Positions 35,197-47,000 of a stretch of 64,000 bases of DNA are shown piece by piece. The notes beneath the pieces were generated by a model. That model did not search any database and was not told where the DNA came from. It saw nothing but the letters and a program-made list of their open reading frames with translations. This DNA comes from Epithemia pelagica. Its lineage: Eukaryota; Bacillariophyta; Bacillariophyceae; Surirellales; Surirellaceae. The DNA is taken from the NCBI GenBank assembly GCA_946965045.2, contig OX337229.1, forward strand, positions 2,232,001 to 2,296,000, given 5' to 3'. A program made the position numbers and the translations under genes. Each line of letters starts with the position of its first letter. The stretch's first letter is position 1.

Positions 35197-35289
35197 GTCA
35201 TCACAATCCCTCCAAACACTCTCGATCCACTGAAACCAAATAAGAGGATATGACAGAACCCAATGAGGAGGAATTGAAGAAAAGTCACT
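35197..35289. repeat. Partial third copy of the segmental repeat tail
   Basis: Matches about 1748-1841 and 34034-34127 with a few differences. It begins three bases after the right arm of the inverted repeat at 35194. Confidence 0.9.
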
Positions 35290-36710
35290 TTTTACAGCAT
35301 CCCAGATCCCAGATCATAAAATTCCAGAACTGCTCCATGTATGTACCACATAGTTCAAAAGACATATCAGCAAGCCATTTCCAACCATGTATGCCAAAAC
35401 AGAACTGGTAAAACAGAACTGGTAACCTGATGATACTCAAAACAGAACTGGTAAAACAGATCTGGTAACCTGATGATACTCAAACAGATCAAGTCCTTCT
35501 CTTATGCCTGTGTATTGACTAGTTACAAATTGGACAAAACTCACTCTCTGTAAAAAGTCTTTGTCCTGTGTCCGCCTATTTGAGCCCCCCCCCATCCCTT
35601 TCATCTTTGTGTGTCCTCCCTGCTGTTGTACCCTCACTGGGTCAATTGTAGATTTTATGTGCCATATGCAGACGTGCTTTTATGTGGTATATGTGCTCGT
35701 GAATATAAAATGTCCCATTTTGTGTGAAAGCAAGTCATTGATATGCTGACCAACATGCACAGTTTCATATGATTAATGTAAAAATATTGTGTTATCATCC
35801 AGATTTTAGCCAACATCCTTCAATTCACACCTTTGGGATGCATCCCTTGATCATCTGCTCAGAAAGATAATCTAGTGATGTAGCCCCAATGGAATTCTGT
35901 GTGGAGATAGTACACAACATTTTTGTCTATGTAATCTAAGCAGTGGCTAAGAGAGAGGGCTATGCCAACATCTGTTTATCCTTGTCATTGATATAATCAA
36001 ATTTGGACTTTACAAAACCTTTGCAACCTTGAAGTCTGATAACTCCATACATCATTTCTACAGTGTGGGTTTTTTCACCTTTCATTGTTTGGGAAACCTA
36101 ATACTCCAATTGTGAAAAAACAGAAACAACATTGATGAAGAGTCTTGTAGGGGTACAGTCATTGTTTGGAATATGTATCAAACTTGAGAAGTCATTGGGG
36201 GGAGATCTAAAAAAGGCAACTCTTGTTTTTCTTGTATAAAATGAGTGACTTGACAAGTTGGAGAATGACGTCCAGGTCAGTGGGTAGAACAGTCGACGAG
36301 CTTGGACCAAAATATATTTTTTCCTGGGACAGTTTGGCAACTGGGAAGGATTTGGGGGTGCTTTCTTTTGGATCGAAGTGAAAAAGATGGCTTTTTTGTT
36401 TGAAATGTTTTCTTGCAACGTAATTATGATGATTCCTCGTAAGGGGTTTGGAAAAGAAAGGTAGAGCCCATTTGTAGATCTGCGTCCGGCAGGAACAAGT
36501 GGCTTTCTTGCTTGTTGACTTGAACAAATAACATACTAGGTTGTAAGGAAAAAGTAACATCCAATGACGTGGCACTTTTGCCAGAATTATGTTGAGATTG
36601 CGACAAATTTCATCAGGTACAAGAACCTTTGTTTTTCCAGTCCTCTCAGCTGAAGGAAAATCATAGGCCATTTCCCCATCACTGCAATCCACCTCCTTTT
36701 GTTCAAGCTT
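35290..36710. other. Repeat-rich spacer, no recognised gene
   Basis: 35400-35485 has tandem aaaacagaactggtaa units. 35824-35931 is shared with 53273-53360. A 161-codon minus frame (36692-36207) overlapping a 106-codon frame (36418-36098) may be a decayed gene, but I recognise nothing in it. Confidence 0.5.
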
Positions 36711-36925
36711 TCAATGAATAGTTTCCAACTGTAAGACCAGTGCTTGCTCTATCCCCTTTACTGGTGCATCCCCCTGGGGAGAAGCACCTTGGGACGAAGA
36801 GGTGAGACCCAAACCACAAGGGTTTGGGTCCAAGCTGCCACTTTCAAGGGCAAGCATTGACTCAATGAATAGTTTCCAACTGTAAGACCAGTGCTTGCTC
36901 TATCCTGTTTACTGGTGCATCCCCC
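36711..36925. repeat. 64-bp direct repeat
   Basis: 36711-36774 and 36862-36925 are nearly identical (tcaatgaatagtttccaact start). The second copy leads into a G-rich tract and the tRNA-like relic. Confidence 0.9.
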
Positions 36926-36995
36926 CCAAGAGAAATTACAGAAAAGGGGGAAGAGGGGGCCGAGAAGGGGAGAGGGGGGGGGGACAGTGAAAAAT

Positions 36996-37062
36996 TGGAG
37001 AATGCCAGTCTCGAACTGGCGACCTCATGCATGCTAATCTCCCATTTCACCTACAACACCCC
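36996..37062 (-). tRNA. tRNA-Ala(AGC)-like relic
   Basis: On the minus strand the 3' half is tRNA-like: a five-pair T stem with loop TTCGAGA, AGGTC before it, and an acceptor 3' strand ATTCTCC that pairs with GGGGTGT at 37062-37056, with G-U pairs and one mismatch. TTAGCAT in the middle equals the Ala(AGC) anticodon loop. The total is about 67 nt and the anticodon stem does not pair, so several bases seem to be missing. I judge it a pseudogene or fragment. Confidence 0.4.
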
Positions 37063-37180
37063 TACTTGCAGTCGTATCTTTTGAATTCTCAGTCATTTTC
37101 GGTCGCACTTCTTCTGCCCTACGGTAGTTTCATCCTTAGGTTTCATTTCATTTCTTTTCTCCAAACAACAACCAAACAAA

Positions 37181-37311
37181 ATGCCAAGGAAAAAAGGCAG
37201 ATCTGATAAGAAAAGCGAACAATACAAGGACCCGAACTGCAAAAGGGTTCGAAAGTATGCCAATGGCTATTGTTATCGTCATAACTCTCTTCTGAAAGAA
37301 CAGATTCATTT
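37181..37311 (+). pseudogene. Small basic Cys/His gene, 5' part, split by retrotransposon
   Basis: It starts at ATG 37181 after a leader ending caaccaaacaaa. Forty-three codons encode a Lys-rich N-terminus (MPRKKGRSDKK) and a CKRVRKYANGYCYRH segment. Its C...C.RH spacing resembles short zinc-binding or DNA-binding repeats of stramenopile proteins, but I cannot name the family. At 37312 the Copia element begins. The frame resumes after the distal target duplication at 51057 and ends in TAA at 51172-51174, for a total of 249 bases (83 codons). The element thus sits inside an open reading frame. Confidence 0.5.
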
Positions 37312-37549
37312 TGTCACAAAGTGGGGCGTACTGTCCATCAGTGGGGTTGACGGGCAGTCTTGCAGCGCGCGTGTCGGCATGGGAAAGTAGATAGATTCAA
37401 ATTCCCACTGTCACCATAATTTCCAAATCTGTTGTTTTGATCTTCCTTTTTCGTCGTTAGCCGCATCATCGAACCAAGTTGACCATAGTGGAGCATCAAC
37501 TCTCCGCTGCGTACGACTTTGAGCAACAGCAACATCGTCTGTTGCGACA
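37312..37549 (+). repeat. 5' LTR of outer Copia element
   Basis: 238 bp, TG...CA ends, one mismatch against the reassembled 3' LTR (43503-43708 plus 51020-51051). Confidence 0.97.
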
Positions 37550-37561
37550 GGTTATGAGCCC
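37550..37561 (+). promoter_or_regulatory. Primer-binding site (initiator tRNA-Met anticodon arm)
   Basis: GGTTATGAGCCC starts immediately after the LTR. It is complementary to GGGCTCATAACC, the anticodon stem-loop (CAT) of eukaryotic initiator tRNA-Met. Internal priming from a half tRNA-iMet is known for Drosophila copia and yeast Ty5. Confidence 0.75.
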
Positions 37562-37667
37562 AAGTAAAGGGTTGTAAGCTTGCTTTTGTTATCGAACAAG
37601 AGCTGGAGAAGAAAAAGACTTCGCGTACCATCGACGAAACGAAACGGACTCGACGCTGAGAAGAACC

Positions 37668-39158
37668 ATGTCTACTGGAGGGGAATTGCCACCGCCACCG
37701 GGACCACCTGGGACGCCTCGAGCGCCGCGTCCCCTAACACCGCCACGGCTTGGAGGATTGACCGTATTCCATCCATGGACTGGAGGCCGACCGACTGATG
37801 TGACGTTCACCGCAACGGCACGAACCGTTCCGCGGAGCCCATATTGCTACCTGTTGCAAGATCCGACAGAAGCGCACAAGGCGTTGAAACAGAAGACGAC
37901 CATTGTGGATGGTAATGAAAGCAAGCCGCGCAAGTTCACACGAGATGAAAAGAGCCTCACAATTGAGCAATTGGCAGAGATGGTCGCCGACCACATGGAG
38001 TTTCATGGGATGGACAGTGAATTCTACCTTCCTGATCCACAAGATCCCACCAGACTAGTCGACATTCTGCAAGAAGACTCCGAATTCACTCCAACCTTTG
38101 TTGTGAATCACTTCAGAACCAGAATTGGAGCCACTCCACCTTTGTACGACGATTATTCCACCAACAACATGGACCTTGCGTATAAGGCCATCATGTCACT
38201 GCTAGACGACTCAGTCAAGAACAGCATTTGTCCATTGCTACCACGCGATTTGAAATATGGACCCATCCTCTGGATTTACGTTGTGCGTGAGGCTCGGACG
38301 GCCTCCTTCCAACGAATCAAAGCGCTCAAGCAACAACTTGAGAACCACAAACTTCGTCAGACTGCTGGAGAAGATGCCAAGGTCTTCACTACGAAGTTCC
38401 TGCAAACATGTGTCGAGCTCGGAAAGAACGTGCCAAGCGACGCTCCATTTCTCCTAAATGAGCAGCTCTGTACCTCGTCAGTTGAGCAATTTCGTGTCAA
38501 GTTTATGGCTCGTAGCACCGCTGTCAATCAATGGGTTACCAAAGTTCATGGTCTGTCAAGGGCCACCATTGAATCTCGCGCTGGGGAAGCGGATTACATC
38601 TCTGTCCAACAACTTGTAGAAGAAGCAAACACAGAATATACTTTGTTGTTGACAGCCAAACGATGGGGACCGTCTGGAAAGAGCGACGCTGGTAATCCGC
38701 CAGAAGCAATGATGTCGTTCACAAAAACCGAGATTCATAATCTCGTGCAGAAGAGTGTCTCAGCAGCCTTGAAGGGCGGAACCAACAGTGGAAAGGGAAA
38801 GTCCAACAGCGGTGGACGCAAGTGTCATATCTGTGGATCACCGGATCATTTGAAGAAGGATTGTCCAAAAGCCAGCACCGACAACAACAACAGCGGAGAA
38901 CGAAAGTCAAAAGCTCCAAAGGCTCCTTGGAAGTTTAAACCACCGGGTGATGGAGAGCCCGAAACCAAAAATGTGAATGGAACGCCGTGGCACTGGTGTG
39001 CCATTTGTGGATTCTGGCGACTATCGCACGGAACGGCGACGCATGACAACGATTATGCGAAAAAAGCGAATCAAACTGGCGGTACGACACCGGCCGCATC
39101 GCTTGCATCTCTAAAATATTGTGGAGCTGCAACTATCTTAGACAAAGACGACGAATGA
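37668..39158 (+). CDS. Gag of outer Copia element
   Basis: 496 residues from ATG 37668 to TGA 39156-39158. The N-terminus is Pro/Gly-rich. The middle matches Copia capsid (AYKAIMSLLDDSV, then ARTASFQRIKALKQQLENHK and GEDAKVFTTKFLQTC). A CCHC knuckle, CHICGSPDHLKKDC, lies at about residue 386. A second Cys/His cluster, WHWCAICGFWRLSHGTATH, lies at about 443. Gag assembles the virus-like particle and packages element RNA in the cytoplasm. The frame is undamaged, unlike pol. Confidence 0.85.
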   Translation: MSTGGELPPPPGPPGTPRAPRPLTPPRLGGLTVFHPWTGGRPTDVTFTATARTVPRSPYCYLLQDPTEAHKALKQKTTIVDGNESKPRKFTRDEKSLTIEQLAEMVADHMEFHGMDSEFYLPDPQDPTRLVDILQEDSEFTPTFVVNHFRTRIGATPPLYDDYSTNNMDLAYKAIMSLLDDSVKNSICPLLPRDLKYGPILWIYVVREARTASFQRIKALKQQLENHKLRQTAGEDAKVFTTKFLQTCVELGKNVPSDAPFLLNEQLCTSSVEQFRVKFMARSTAVNQWVTKVHGLSRATIESRAGEADYISVQQLVEEANTEYTLLLTAKRWGPSGKSDAGNPPEAMMSFTKTEIHNLVQKSVSAALKGGTNSGKGKSNSGGRKCHICGSPDHLKKDCPKASTDNNNSGERKSKAPKAPWKFKPPGDGEPETKNVNGTPWHWCAICGFWRLSHGTATHDNDYAKKANQTGGTTPAASLASLKYCGAATILDKDDE

Positions 39159-39625
39159 CTCATCGGGCGGATGCTCATCGCTATGTATTCTTATTTGGTG
39201 ATGATGAATCCGTTGCCCATCCTCTTCGCTTTCATTCGCTTGTTTGTCTCTATTTGGCGCACCGTCTTGCCACAACAAAAACCTCACCGTTCATTCACTC
39301 CCAAAACTCGTCGTTGCTCTCGCTTCTCGCCAATCATGGTACTGCCTGGACTGTTCTGTTGTTATTCGGGTGTGATGATGAGCACACATTCTTTCATCTT
39401 GGGGATTGGTGCACCGCTCACCAAGTTCCCATCGCTCACCTTTGCAAGTCGAGTCTACCATCGACGCTTGTTTGGGACACCCCGAAGCAAGGAAATGGCC
39501 CTTCCTTTTTGGTACTTTCGGCTTTTTCATCCACACCCTTCTCATCGATCGCGACGATGGTGTCGACGCAAGCGGCGCCGTGCTCTTACAGATTTGCGAC
39601 CAGCTGACGATGACCCTCCACCTTT
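39159..39625 (+). other. Gag-pol junction region
   Basis: After the gag TGA the same frame stays open to 39887 and begins with a hydrophobic stretch (LPILFAFIRLFVSIW) resembling a membrane segment. A second frame (39119-39607) overlaps it and is followed, in the same frame, by the protease frame after two TGA codons near 39605-39613. Which frame is translated cannot be decided from the sequence. Confidence 0.35.
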
Positions 39626-42600
39626 TTGGCTTCCAAAACCACCGGAGACCCAATTGAAGAACTCTCTTTCACCCTACTGTTTCCAGTGGCCGTTCATCGA
39701 AACGCACAGGCAAACACCGCCGAGCCGTCAACAGAGGGAGCACCGTTGGCTTGGAGTTTCCTCTCGGAACCTACAGCTCGTACCTTTCCAGTCACCGTCG
39801 ACACTGGAGCCACAATCACAATTTCACCACACCGTGACGACTTTGTTGAGTACACCGAATTGTCTGGGTCAGTCCTGCAAGGATTAGCAAAAGGATTGGA
39901 AATCAACGGCACTGGTCTTGTCCGATGGCGAATGCAATTGGATGATGGGACTTTCACCGACATGGAAGCACCGGCTTACCATGTATCCACCGCTCGATGC
40001 AGATTGTTCTCACCGCAGAGCTATTTGCAGCACAAGGAAGCAACGTCTTCAGAAAATGAGCTCGAAAGCTTCATCATCCGTGGATCGACTCTTCAATTCG
40101 ATACCACCAATGGCAAGATCGCCACCATCCAATATCATCCCGAGAACAACCTCCCTACGTGTTCGATGTCGAATGTACCAGCCGTTCCCAACACCGTCGT
40201 GAACCATGGTTGTGTGACAGAAACTCAAAATCTGAACTTAACAACGCCACAAAAGGAGCTCATGAAATGGCACTATCGTTTGTGTCATCATGGTCTGGCT
40301 GCTATCCAACGTCTCATGCAATCTGGAGCCCTTGGTTCGTCCCCTCTCATCAAGGCTGCATCCAAATGTGAATTGCCGAAATGTTCTGGCTGTCAATTTG
40401 GCAAAGCAAAACGACGTCCGACCGATACCTCCACGAAAACGATTGCTCGCGAGAGGGAGTATGGCTTGAAGAAAGACCAGTTGTTCCCCGGTCAACGCGT
40501 TTCCATGGATCATTTTGTCCTCAAACAAAAGGGCCGCCTGTACTCTTCGAGAGGCCAGTCCCATCCAGACAGCATGTACTCTGGAGGCTGTATCTTTGTG
40601 GACCACGCTACTGGTGACATCCACATCGAGCATTTGGTCAATTTCACGGCCACTGAGACGATTGCTGCCAAACAACGATACAAAAAGCGAATGTGTGATC
40701 TTGGAATCACCGTCCAAGCCTTTCAATCCGACAACGGCATCTTCGCTCCAACGCTTTTGTGAACGAAATCGAATCCGGTCTCCAAAATATCAAGTTCAGT
40801 GGAGTCGGAGCTCACCATCAAAATGGAATAGCCGAGCGTGCCATTGGAACCATCCTGTCAAAGGCACGAACGATTCTCATCCATGCTGCGATTCGATGGC
40901 CTGATGCAGCAGATATTAGTCTGTGGCCAATGGCGGTTGACTACGTGGTGTTTCAACACAATCACATGCCTCGTACCAGCGCTGGCATGATGTCACCAAT
41001 GGAGTTGATTGTCAAGTCTAAGGCCGATCGCCAAGTTTTTGCAGATATGCACGTGTGGGGATGCCCGTGTTATGTCTTGGATCCAACCCTCCAGGACGGG
41101 CACAAACTACCAAAATGGAAACCAAGATCGAGACGAGGAATCTTTCTTGGTTTTTCACGATGGCATTCTTCACGAGTTCCCTTGGTTCTGAACACAAAGA
41201 CGGGGCATATTTCCCCAAAGTTCCACGTCGTCTTCGACGATTGGTTCTCAAGCGTGATCGGAACTGTATTGGACCGCCCATTCGATGAAGCTGAATGGAC
41301 TCAATTGTTTGGTGACTCCCGCTACCACTATGCATTCGATGAAGACGACCCGGTTGCTTTAGCGGATGAATGGGTGGAGCATCAAAATGACAATGTTGAC
41401 CGCTCATCTCCAATTCGGAAAACACAACAACGAGTTCGGTTTGAAGAACCAACCGATCTCATCAATGACGGGATGCAACAACAGAGGGAGCAGGATGTGC
41501 CTGCACCAAACCAACCGTCCGATCCAACTCAACCTCAACAACAAGAGGAACAGCCTTTACCACCTGCTGAAGAAGAACCCCAGCCTGACGTTGAAGAACC
41601 TCCTCTTCAACCACAACAACAACCACAACCAGATACCGAGGAACCACCACCGACTCCTCCCCGTCGCTCCGGAAGAACGCGCAAGGCGCCACTCCGTTGG
41701 GGATACGATGGCACACAAGGTGCAGGCTACCGAGCCTTGGCGAGTTTCGCTGAATTTGTTACCAACGCTATGACAGGCACAGCCTATCAAGCGTACGTCA
41801 ACGTGGACTCCGAGTCAGACACCTTCGGTTTTCGCGACCCAATTGCCTTTCAAGCTTCAAACAAAAAGAACAACCCAGACTTGACGTCCTACTACGAGGC
41901 AATGACTGGTGATGACCGTGAGGGCTATATCGCAGCCATGGGCAACGAAGTAAAGGAGCTGGAGGACAAAGGAACATGGGTACTTACTCTACGGTCCGAA
42001 ATGGAAAGACGTGGCGGAAAGGCCTTGCCATCAACCTGGGCATTTCGAAGAAAGCGCTACCCCGACGGATCAGTGCGAAAATTGAAGGCAAGATTGTGTG
42101 TCAGAGGAGACAAACATACGTACGGGCTCGACTACTTCGAGACATATGCACCCGTTGTCCAATGGATAACGATTCGGCTGGTATTGTTGATGGTCCTTGT
42201 CTTTAGTTGGGAGACAGTCCAAACGGACTACACCAATGCCTTTGCATAAGCATTCCTCACAGAGGATGTCTACATGGAGCTGCCGAAGGACTTTGCACCG
42301 GACACCGAAGACGGTGAAGAATATGTGTTGCATTTGAAGAAAAGCCTTTATGGCTTAAAGCAAGCGCCTCTCTCGTGGTATGACCACTTAAAGGGTCATT
42401 TGGAACAACGTGGATTTAAACAGATTCCGTTTGATCCATGCCTTTTCTACGACCCAAACAAACGGATCATATGCCTTGTATACATCGACGATGTAATTTG
42501 GGCCGGACCGGACAAAGCACGATTATGAAAGTATTGGAATCGCTCAAGGACGATTTGGAGATGACGGTTGATGGAGACGTATCGGCGTACCTCGGCATCG

Positions 42601-43456
42601 ACTTCGAACGTCTCAGTAACGGCCAAATCAAACTGAAACAATATGGCCTCATTGACAAAGTGTTGAACGCAACAGGGCTACAAGATTGTAACCCAGACAA
42701 GACTCCAGCGAGTCAAAAGCCGATCGGTAAAGACCAAGACGGAGAGGACTACGCAGAACAGTGGAGCTACGCGTCAGTGGTAGGAATGCTATTGTATTTG
42801 GCGTCCAACTCACGCCCAGAAATCGCATACGCAGTGCACCAGTGTGCAAGATTCACACACAACCCCAAGGCATCGCATGCCAAAGCCGTCAAACGCATCT
42901 GCCGGTTCCTCAAGGGATGATCCTCACTCCATCGAAGGAATGCTTGGCCGCTGATTGCTACGTAGATGCTGATTTCGCGGGGCAGTGGAACAGTGAGGAT
43001 CCGCAGGATCCGCTTTGTGTGAAATCACGGACCGGCTATATGTTGATGGTTGCAGATTGTGCAGCTCATTGGGTATCCAAGTTGCAAACAGAAATTGCTG
43101 TATCGACCATGGAAGCTGAGTACATCGCCCTTAGTCTTGCCATGAGAGACCTCATTCCACTTCGAGGTCTGGTGGATGAAATCAAAACCATGTTCGACAT
43201 TGATGAGCTCCCTTACAGAGCATACTCGAAAGTATTTGAAGACAACAATGGTACGATCCTTTTGGCGACTTCACCACGCATGACTCCTCGCTCCAAGCAT
43301 ATTGCAGTGAAGTATCACTTCTTCAAGGAGCACGTATACAACGGAAACATCTGCCTTGTCAAAGTCGCATCGGACGAACAAGTAGCGGATTGCTTGACAA
43401 AAGGACTGGACAAGACTTTGTTTCAACGAGCGAGAAAGATGTTGGCTGGATGGTAA
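39626..43456 (+). pseudogene. Pol of outer Copia element (PR-IN-RT-RH), broken
   Basis: The protease site is VTVDTGATITISPHRDDF. The GAG-pre-integrase zinc segment is WHYRLCHH...CSGCQFGKAKR. Integrase shows VSMDHFV (first Asp), QSDNGIF (second Asp) and, past a frameshift near 40750, HHQNGIAERAIGTI (Glu). A Pro/Gln-rich linker precedes RT, which has VQTDYTNAFA, TAA at 42247-42249, LYGLKQAPLSWYDHL and LVYIDDVIWAG. A frameshift near 42525 and a small deletion or frameshift near 42915 follow. RNase H has CYVDADFAG and STMEAEYIALS and ends in TAA at 43456. The TAA replaces Gln (CAA) at a conserved position. The copy cannot make functional pol unless the frameshifts are sequencing errors. Confidence 0.85.
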
Positions 43457-43493
43457 TCATGCACGACTATATTGTTACGCGGGTACTACGTCT

Positions 43494-43502
43494 GAGAGGG
43501 AG
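43494..43502 (+). promoter_or_regulatory. Polypurine tract of outer Copia element
   Basis: GAGAGGGAG directly precedes the 3' LTR at 43503, the expected site for plus-strand DNA priming. Confidence 0.8.
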
Positions 43503-43708
43503 TGTCACAAAGTGGGGCGTACTGTCCATCAGTGGGGTTGACGGGCAGTCTTGCAGCGCGCGTGTCGGCATGGGAAAGTAGATAGATTCAAATTCCCACT
43601 GTCACCATAATTTCCAAATCTGTTGTTTTGATCTTCCTTTTTCGTCGTTAGCCGCATCATCAAACCAAGTTGACCATAGTGGAGCATCAACTCTCCGCTG
43701 CGTACGAC
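43503..43708 (+). repeat. 3' LTR of outer element, left piece (206 bp)
   Basis: Equivalent to 37312-37517 of the 5' LTR. It is interrupted after ...gcgtacgac by the inner Copia element. Confidence 0.97.
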
Positions 43709-43882
43709 TGAATAAAAACTGACGGCCTTTGGGGGCAAATCGCTCACGTAGGGGCCAAACAGCGACCACGGTACCCACTAGCGAACACGCAACTAGGGGC
43801 CGGGCGATGCCAGGCGATGCGTAGCGAGGCATGGCGAGGCCCTTCGCAGGTTACAAAGGGGGCGCCCGTGATTATTTATTCA
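43709..43882 (-). repeat. 3' LTR of inner Copia element (174 bp, lacks 58 bp)
   Basis: Same ends as the 231-bp LTR. The 58-bp difference has gcc at both borders, which fits a microhomology deletion. On the coding strand a purine-rich GCGGGGA lies immediately upstream and may be the polypurine tract. Confidence 0.95.
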
Positions 43883-44003
43883 GTCCCCGCGAACAAAATC
43901 GGGGTGGGCAACTTCGTTTAGTTCGTCATGTCAGCAGAGGCCGGTCCAGTACGTCGGACTATTCTTCAAAAGGGGCGATCCCATTTTGGATCTAAAAGGG
44001 GTG

Positions 44004-47000
44004 CTACCACATGATACGTTGGGCCAGGAATCGCAATCGAGGTCCGGGTAGCAGTTTGGTTAGGATATCGGCAAGATTCGTTTCACCTTCTTCCCATGCA
44101 ATGCGCACAAGTCCAGCAGCTTGCGCTTTACGAGTCCGATGATAAGCAATTGCGTTGTGCTTCTTCTTTAGGACTGATTCCGGCTGCGTCGAGTTCTTAA
44201 ACACAGATTCAATGTCGCAAAACACATTCGTCTCTCCATCCAACGGGATACCCATCATTCGCAACTTATAACGAAATGCTTCAATCATTTCAATGGCAGT
44301 TTTCATCGCCACGAACTCACTGCCAAATGTAGACGTCTCAACAGTGTTTTGTCGTTTTGAATACCACATGATCGGTGCTCGTTGCAAGAACAGTAGGACT
44401 CCTGTTTGAGAGCGCCGTGTGACACGACATCCAGCATGATCAGCATCGACAAAGCAAGTCGTGGTGACAGCGTTTCCACGCGGTGCTGGTGCGTTTGACG
44501 GAATCGGCTCGGCAGCATCAGGATAATATTCAGACCAATCCGGTCGGGTAAAACGTGACTCGTCGAAGTCAGGGGTTGTGTCGTCGAACACAATGGCGGA
44601 TTTATCGTACTTCTTCAGATACGCGAAGATGTGCAACGTTTGCTCGAGATGTCCTTCTCGTGGATTCGCCATAAAACGGGACATATGGGAGACTGCGGTT
44701 GTAATGTCGATACGACCGAGTTAGGGTTAGGTCCTTGGTAATAGTTCGCACGTCTTGCGTCGAGTTCAGGAGTCGCATCCAATTCCGGGCGATATCCATC
44801 GGCGATCAGCGTCGTCACTTTTGACTTCAGCTTTTCTCCGGATTTCTCCAGTTCCGTTTCGACTTTGGCAAGAGCACGCTTACAATACTTGTCAGCGGAC
44901 ATGGCCCAACGATCACGGTTCGACGGATCTTGCGTGTCGGGTATGGCATAACGCCGTATTTCGGATCCCAAGTATTCGTCTGGCGGTTTGATACTGTCGG
45001 GCTTGATCGTATAGCGCCTCTGCAGGTCCTGCATCACGGTTTTGGGATCATGACTAACAATCAGCAGATCATCAATGTAGACAAGAACATACTCGTCATA
45101 CTGGAACCCATCAGATGGCCGAGTGTTCGCTCGAAGCCATACATCCGGATCAGCTTGACACATCTTAAATCCCATATCGCGGAGCGTTGCGGCGATGTGA
45201 TCACGCCACCTTGCGGCAGAACTTTTGAGACCATATAATGCGCGCACTATCAGTGCAGGTTGTCCAACCTTATCTGGACCAAATTCGAGTCCCGCGGTGG
45301 AATAGGTCTTCTCTTTAGTCGGTGCGTTGAGATATGCGTTTTGCACGTCCCCGACGAGAACATCTAGACCACTTAGTGCAGCGATAGTAAAAGCAATGCG
45401 TACGCTATCGCGTGATACCACGCTAGAATAGGTCGATTCTTTGGGTGGATCAGTTTTGTGGCCTCCGGCCACTAACCGTGCTTTTCGTCGCAGGTCTGAT
45501 TTGATATCAAAAACCATATGACAGGGAATATGCTTGTATCCAGAAGGCACTTCGCCATCAGCTGGAAATTCGAAAGCAATGCCAACGTTCTTCATTTCTT
45601 TCTCAATAGCCTTACGCCAGAAGTCAGTCCCCGTTCGGCGGTCAATCGCCAGGGCTTCTTCCACAGAGTGGGGCAACTCAATGCCATACATGTGCGTTCG
45701 CTTCCAATAACGTGACTTTACCTTTTTGATAATGCGGTCTCGTTTGCGAAGTGCACGTGGCACCCACCATGCGAAAGCAGGCTCTTTTGCGATGCCAGTG
45801 GATACTGCGTATTCGGCGGCTTCAATCATATTTCCATTCTTGACGTCTTTGAGCGGCAGCCAAACAGTCGATTGATCCGACAGTTCACATTGCAATTCCC
45901 AGCCTTTCGTTGCGTGGTGTGATGTGCCGTCAAGGAACGATGCGTCTGTTCGCTTAACTGCGGTCTCATCACTGCGGTGACCCACAATGGCTTTCAATGT
46001 GTTGAACGCATTGCCCTCCGGGTCAACTTGCGAATATAGATTCTCTGCGATCATATTGGTTGCATACGACTCGATCGATCCATCCGGAAACTGTACATCG
46101 TAGTACCGGGTATCAAGGATTGGGTTTGCGTCGCGCTCACCAATAGGTCGCCCATGAGCATCTTTCGTGCGTCCAATGATTTTCGCTCGAGCGCTTTCAC
46201 CTCCTCGCGGCAGCATGACTTCAGCGGTGAGGTATTCGTCTAGTTCCTCCGGCGTGTACGCGTCGGATTCCAGGGCTTCGGCCTCTGGGAACAAGGGCTC
46301 TAGAAGTTCACCTTCGTCAAAGAGGTCTGGAGGTGGATCGCTCCCAGTTGTGCCATCAGATGGCGGCTCTTTCATTTGCGTTTGAATAGCGGCATCATAG
46401 TCTAACAACTGCTGATGAATCTTCGGATTCTTCAGGTCGTCTTCCGGAATGGCCCACACATCTTTCCGTGTGACATGATTGCCCTCTTGCGTTAGGATTT
46501 CATAGGCCATATCATCGGTGCAATCATCGGCTAAGCCCAACCATCGGCCAATAAGTCTTTTTTCGAAGGGAAACTGTGCCATGGGCATGTGATAATACAC
46601 CGGCTGATAGAATTGGAACATGGCTAATGGAGAGATGTCTGGCGTTGAGCCAATTACATGCTCGAACGGTGTCCGTCCATCTAATTCAGGGATATCGGAT
46701 GCCGTGAGTTGCCGTACGTGTGAGCACCATTTAAGAGCATAGCTCCATAAACATCGTGGTGCGCCGGTCGTCCTCATAATTTTGACAACTCCCTTCTTTA
46801 ATTCACGAATGCTCGCTTCGGCGGCGTTCTGCCATGGACTATAAGGAACCGTTTTCTCCATCTTTATGCGGTACTCGTTGCATATTTCACGGGACTTCCC
46901 TAGGAACAATTCTCGGGCACCATCAGATACCATTGTTTGGGGAATCCCTACATTGTGAATCAAAGACATCAATCCTTCAGGATGTTGCTTTTTCGACTTC

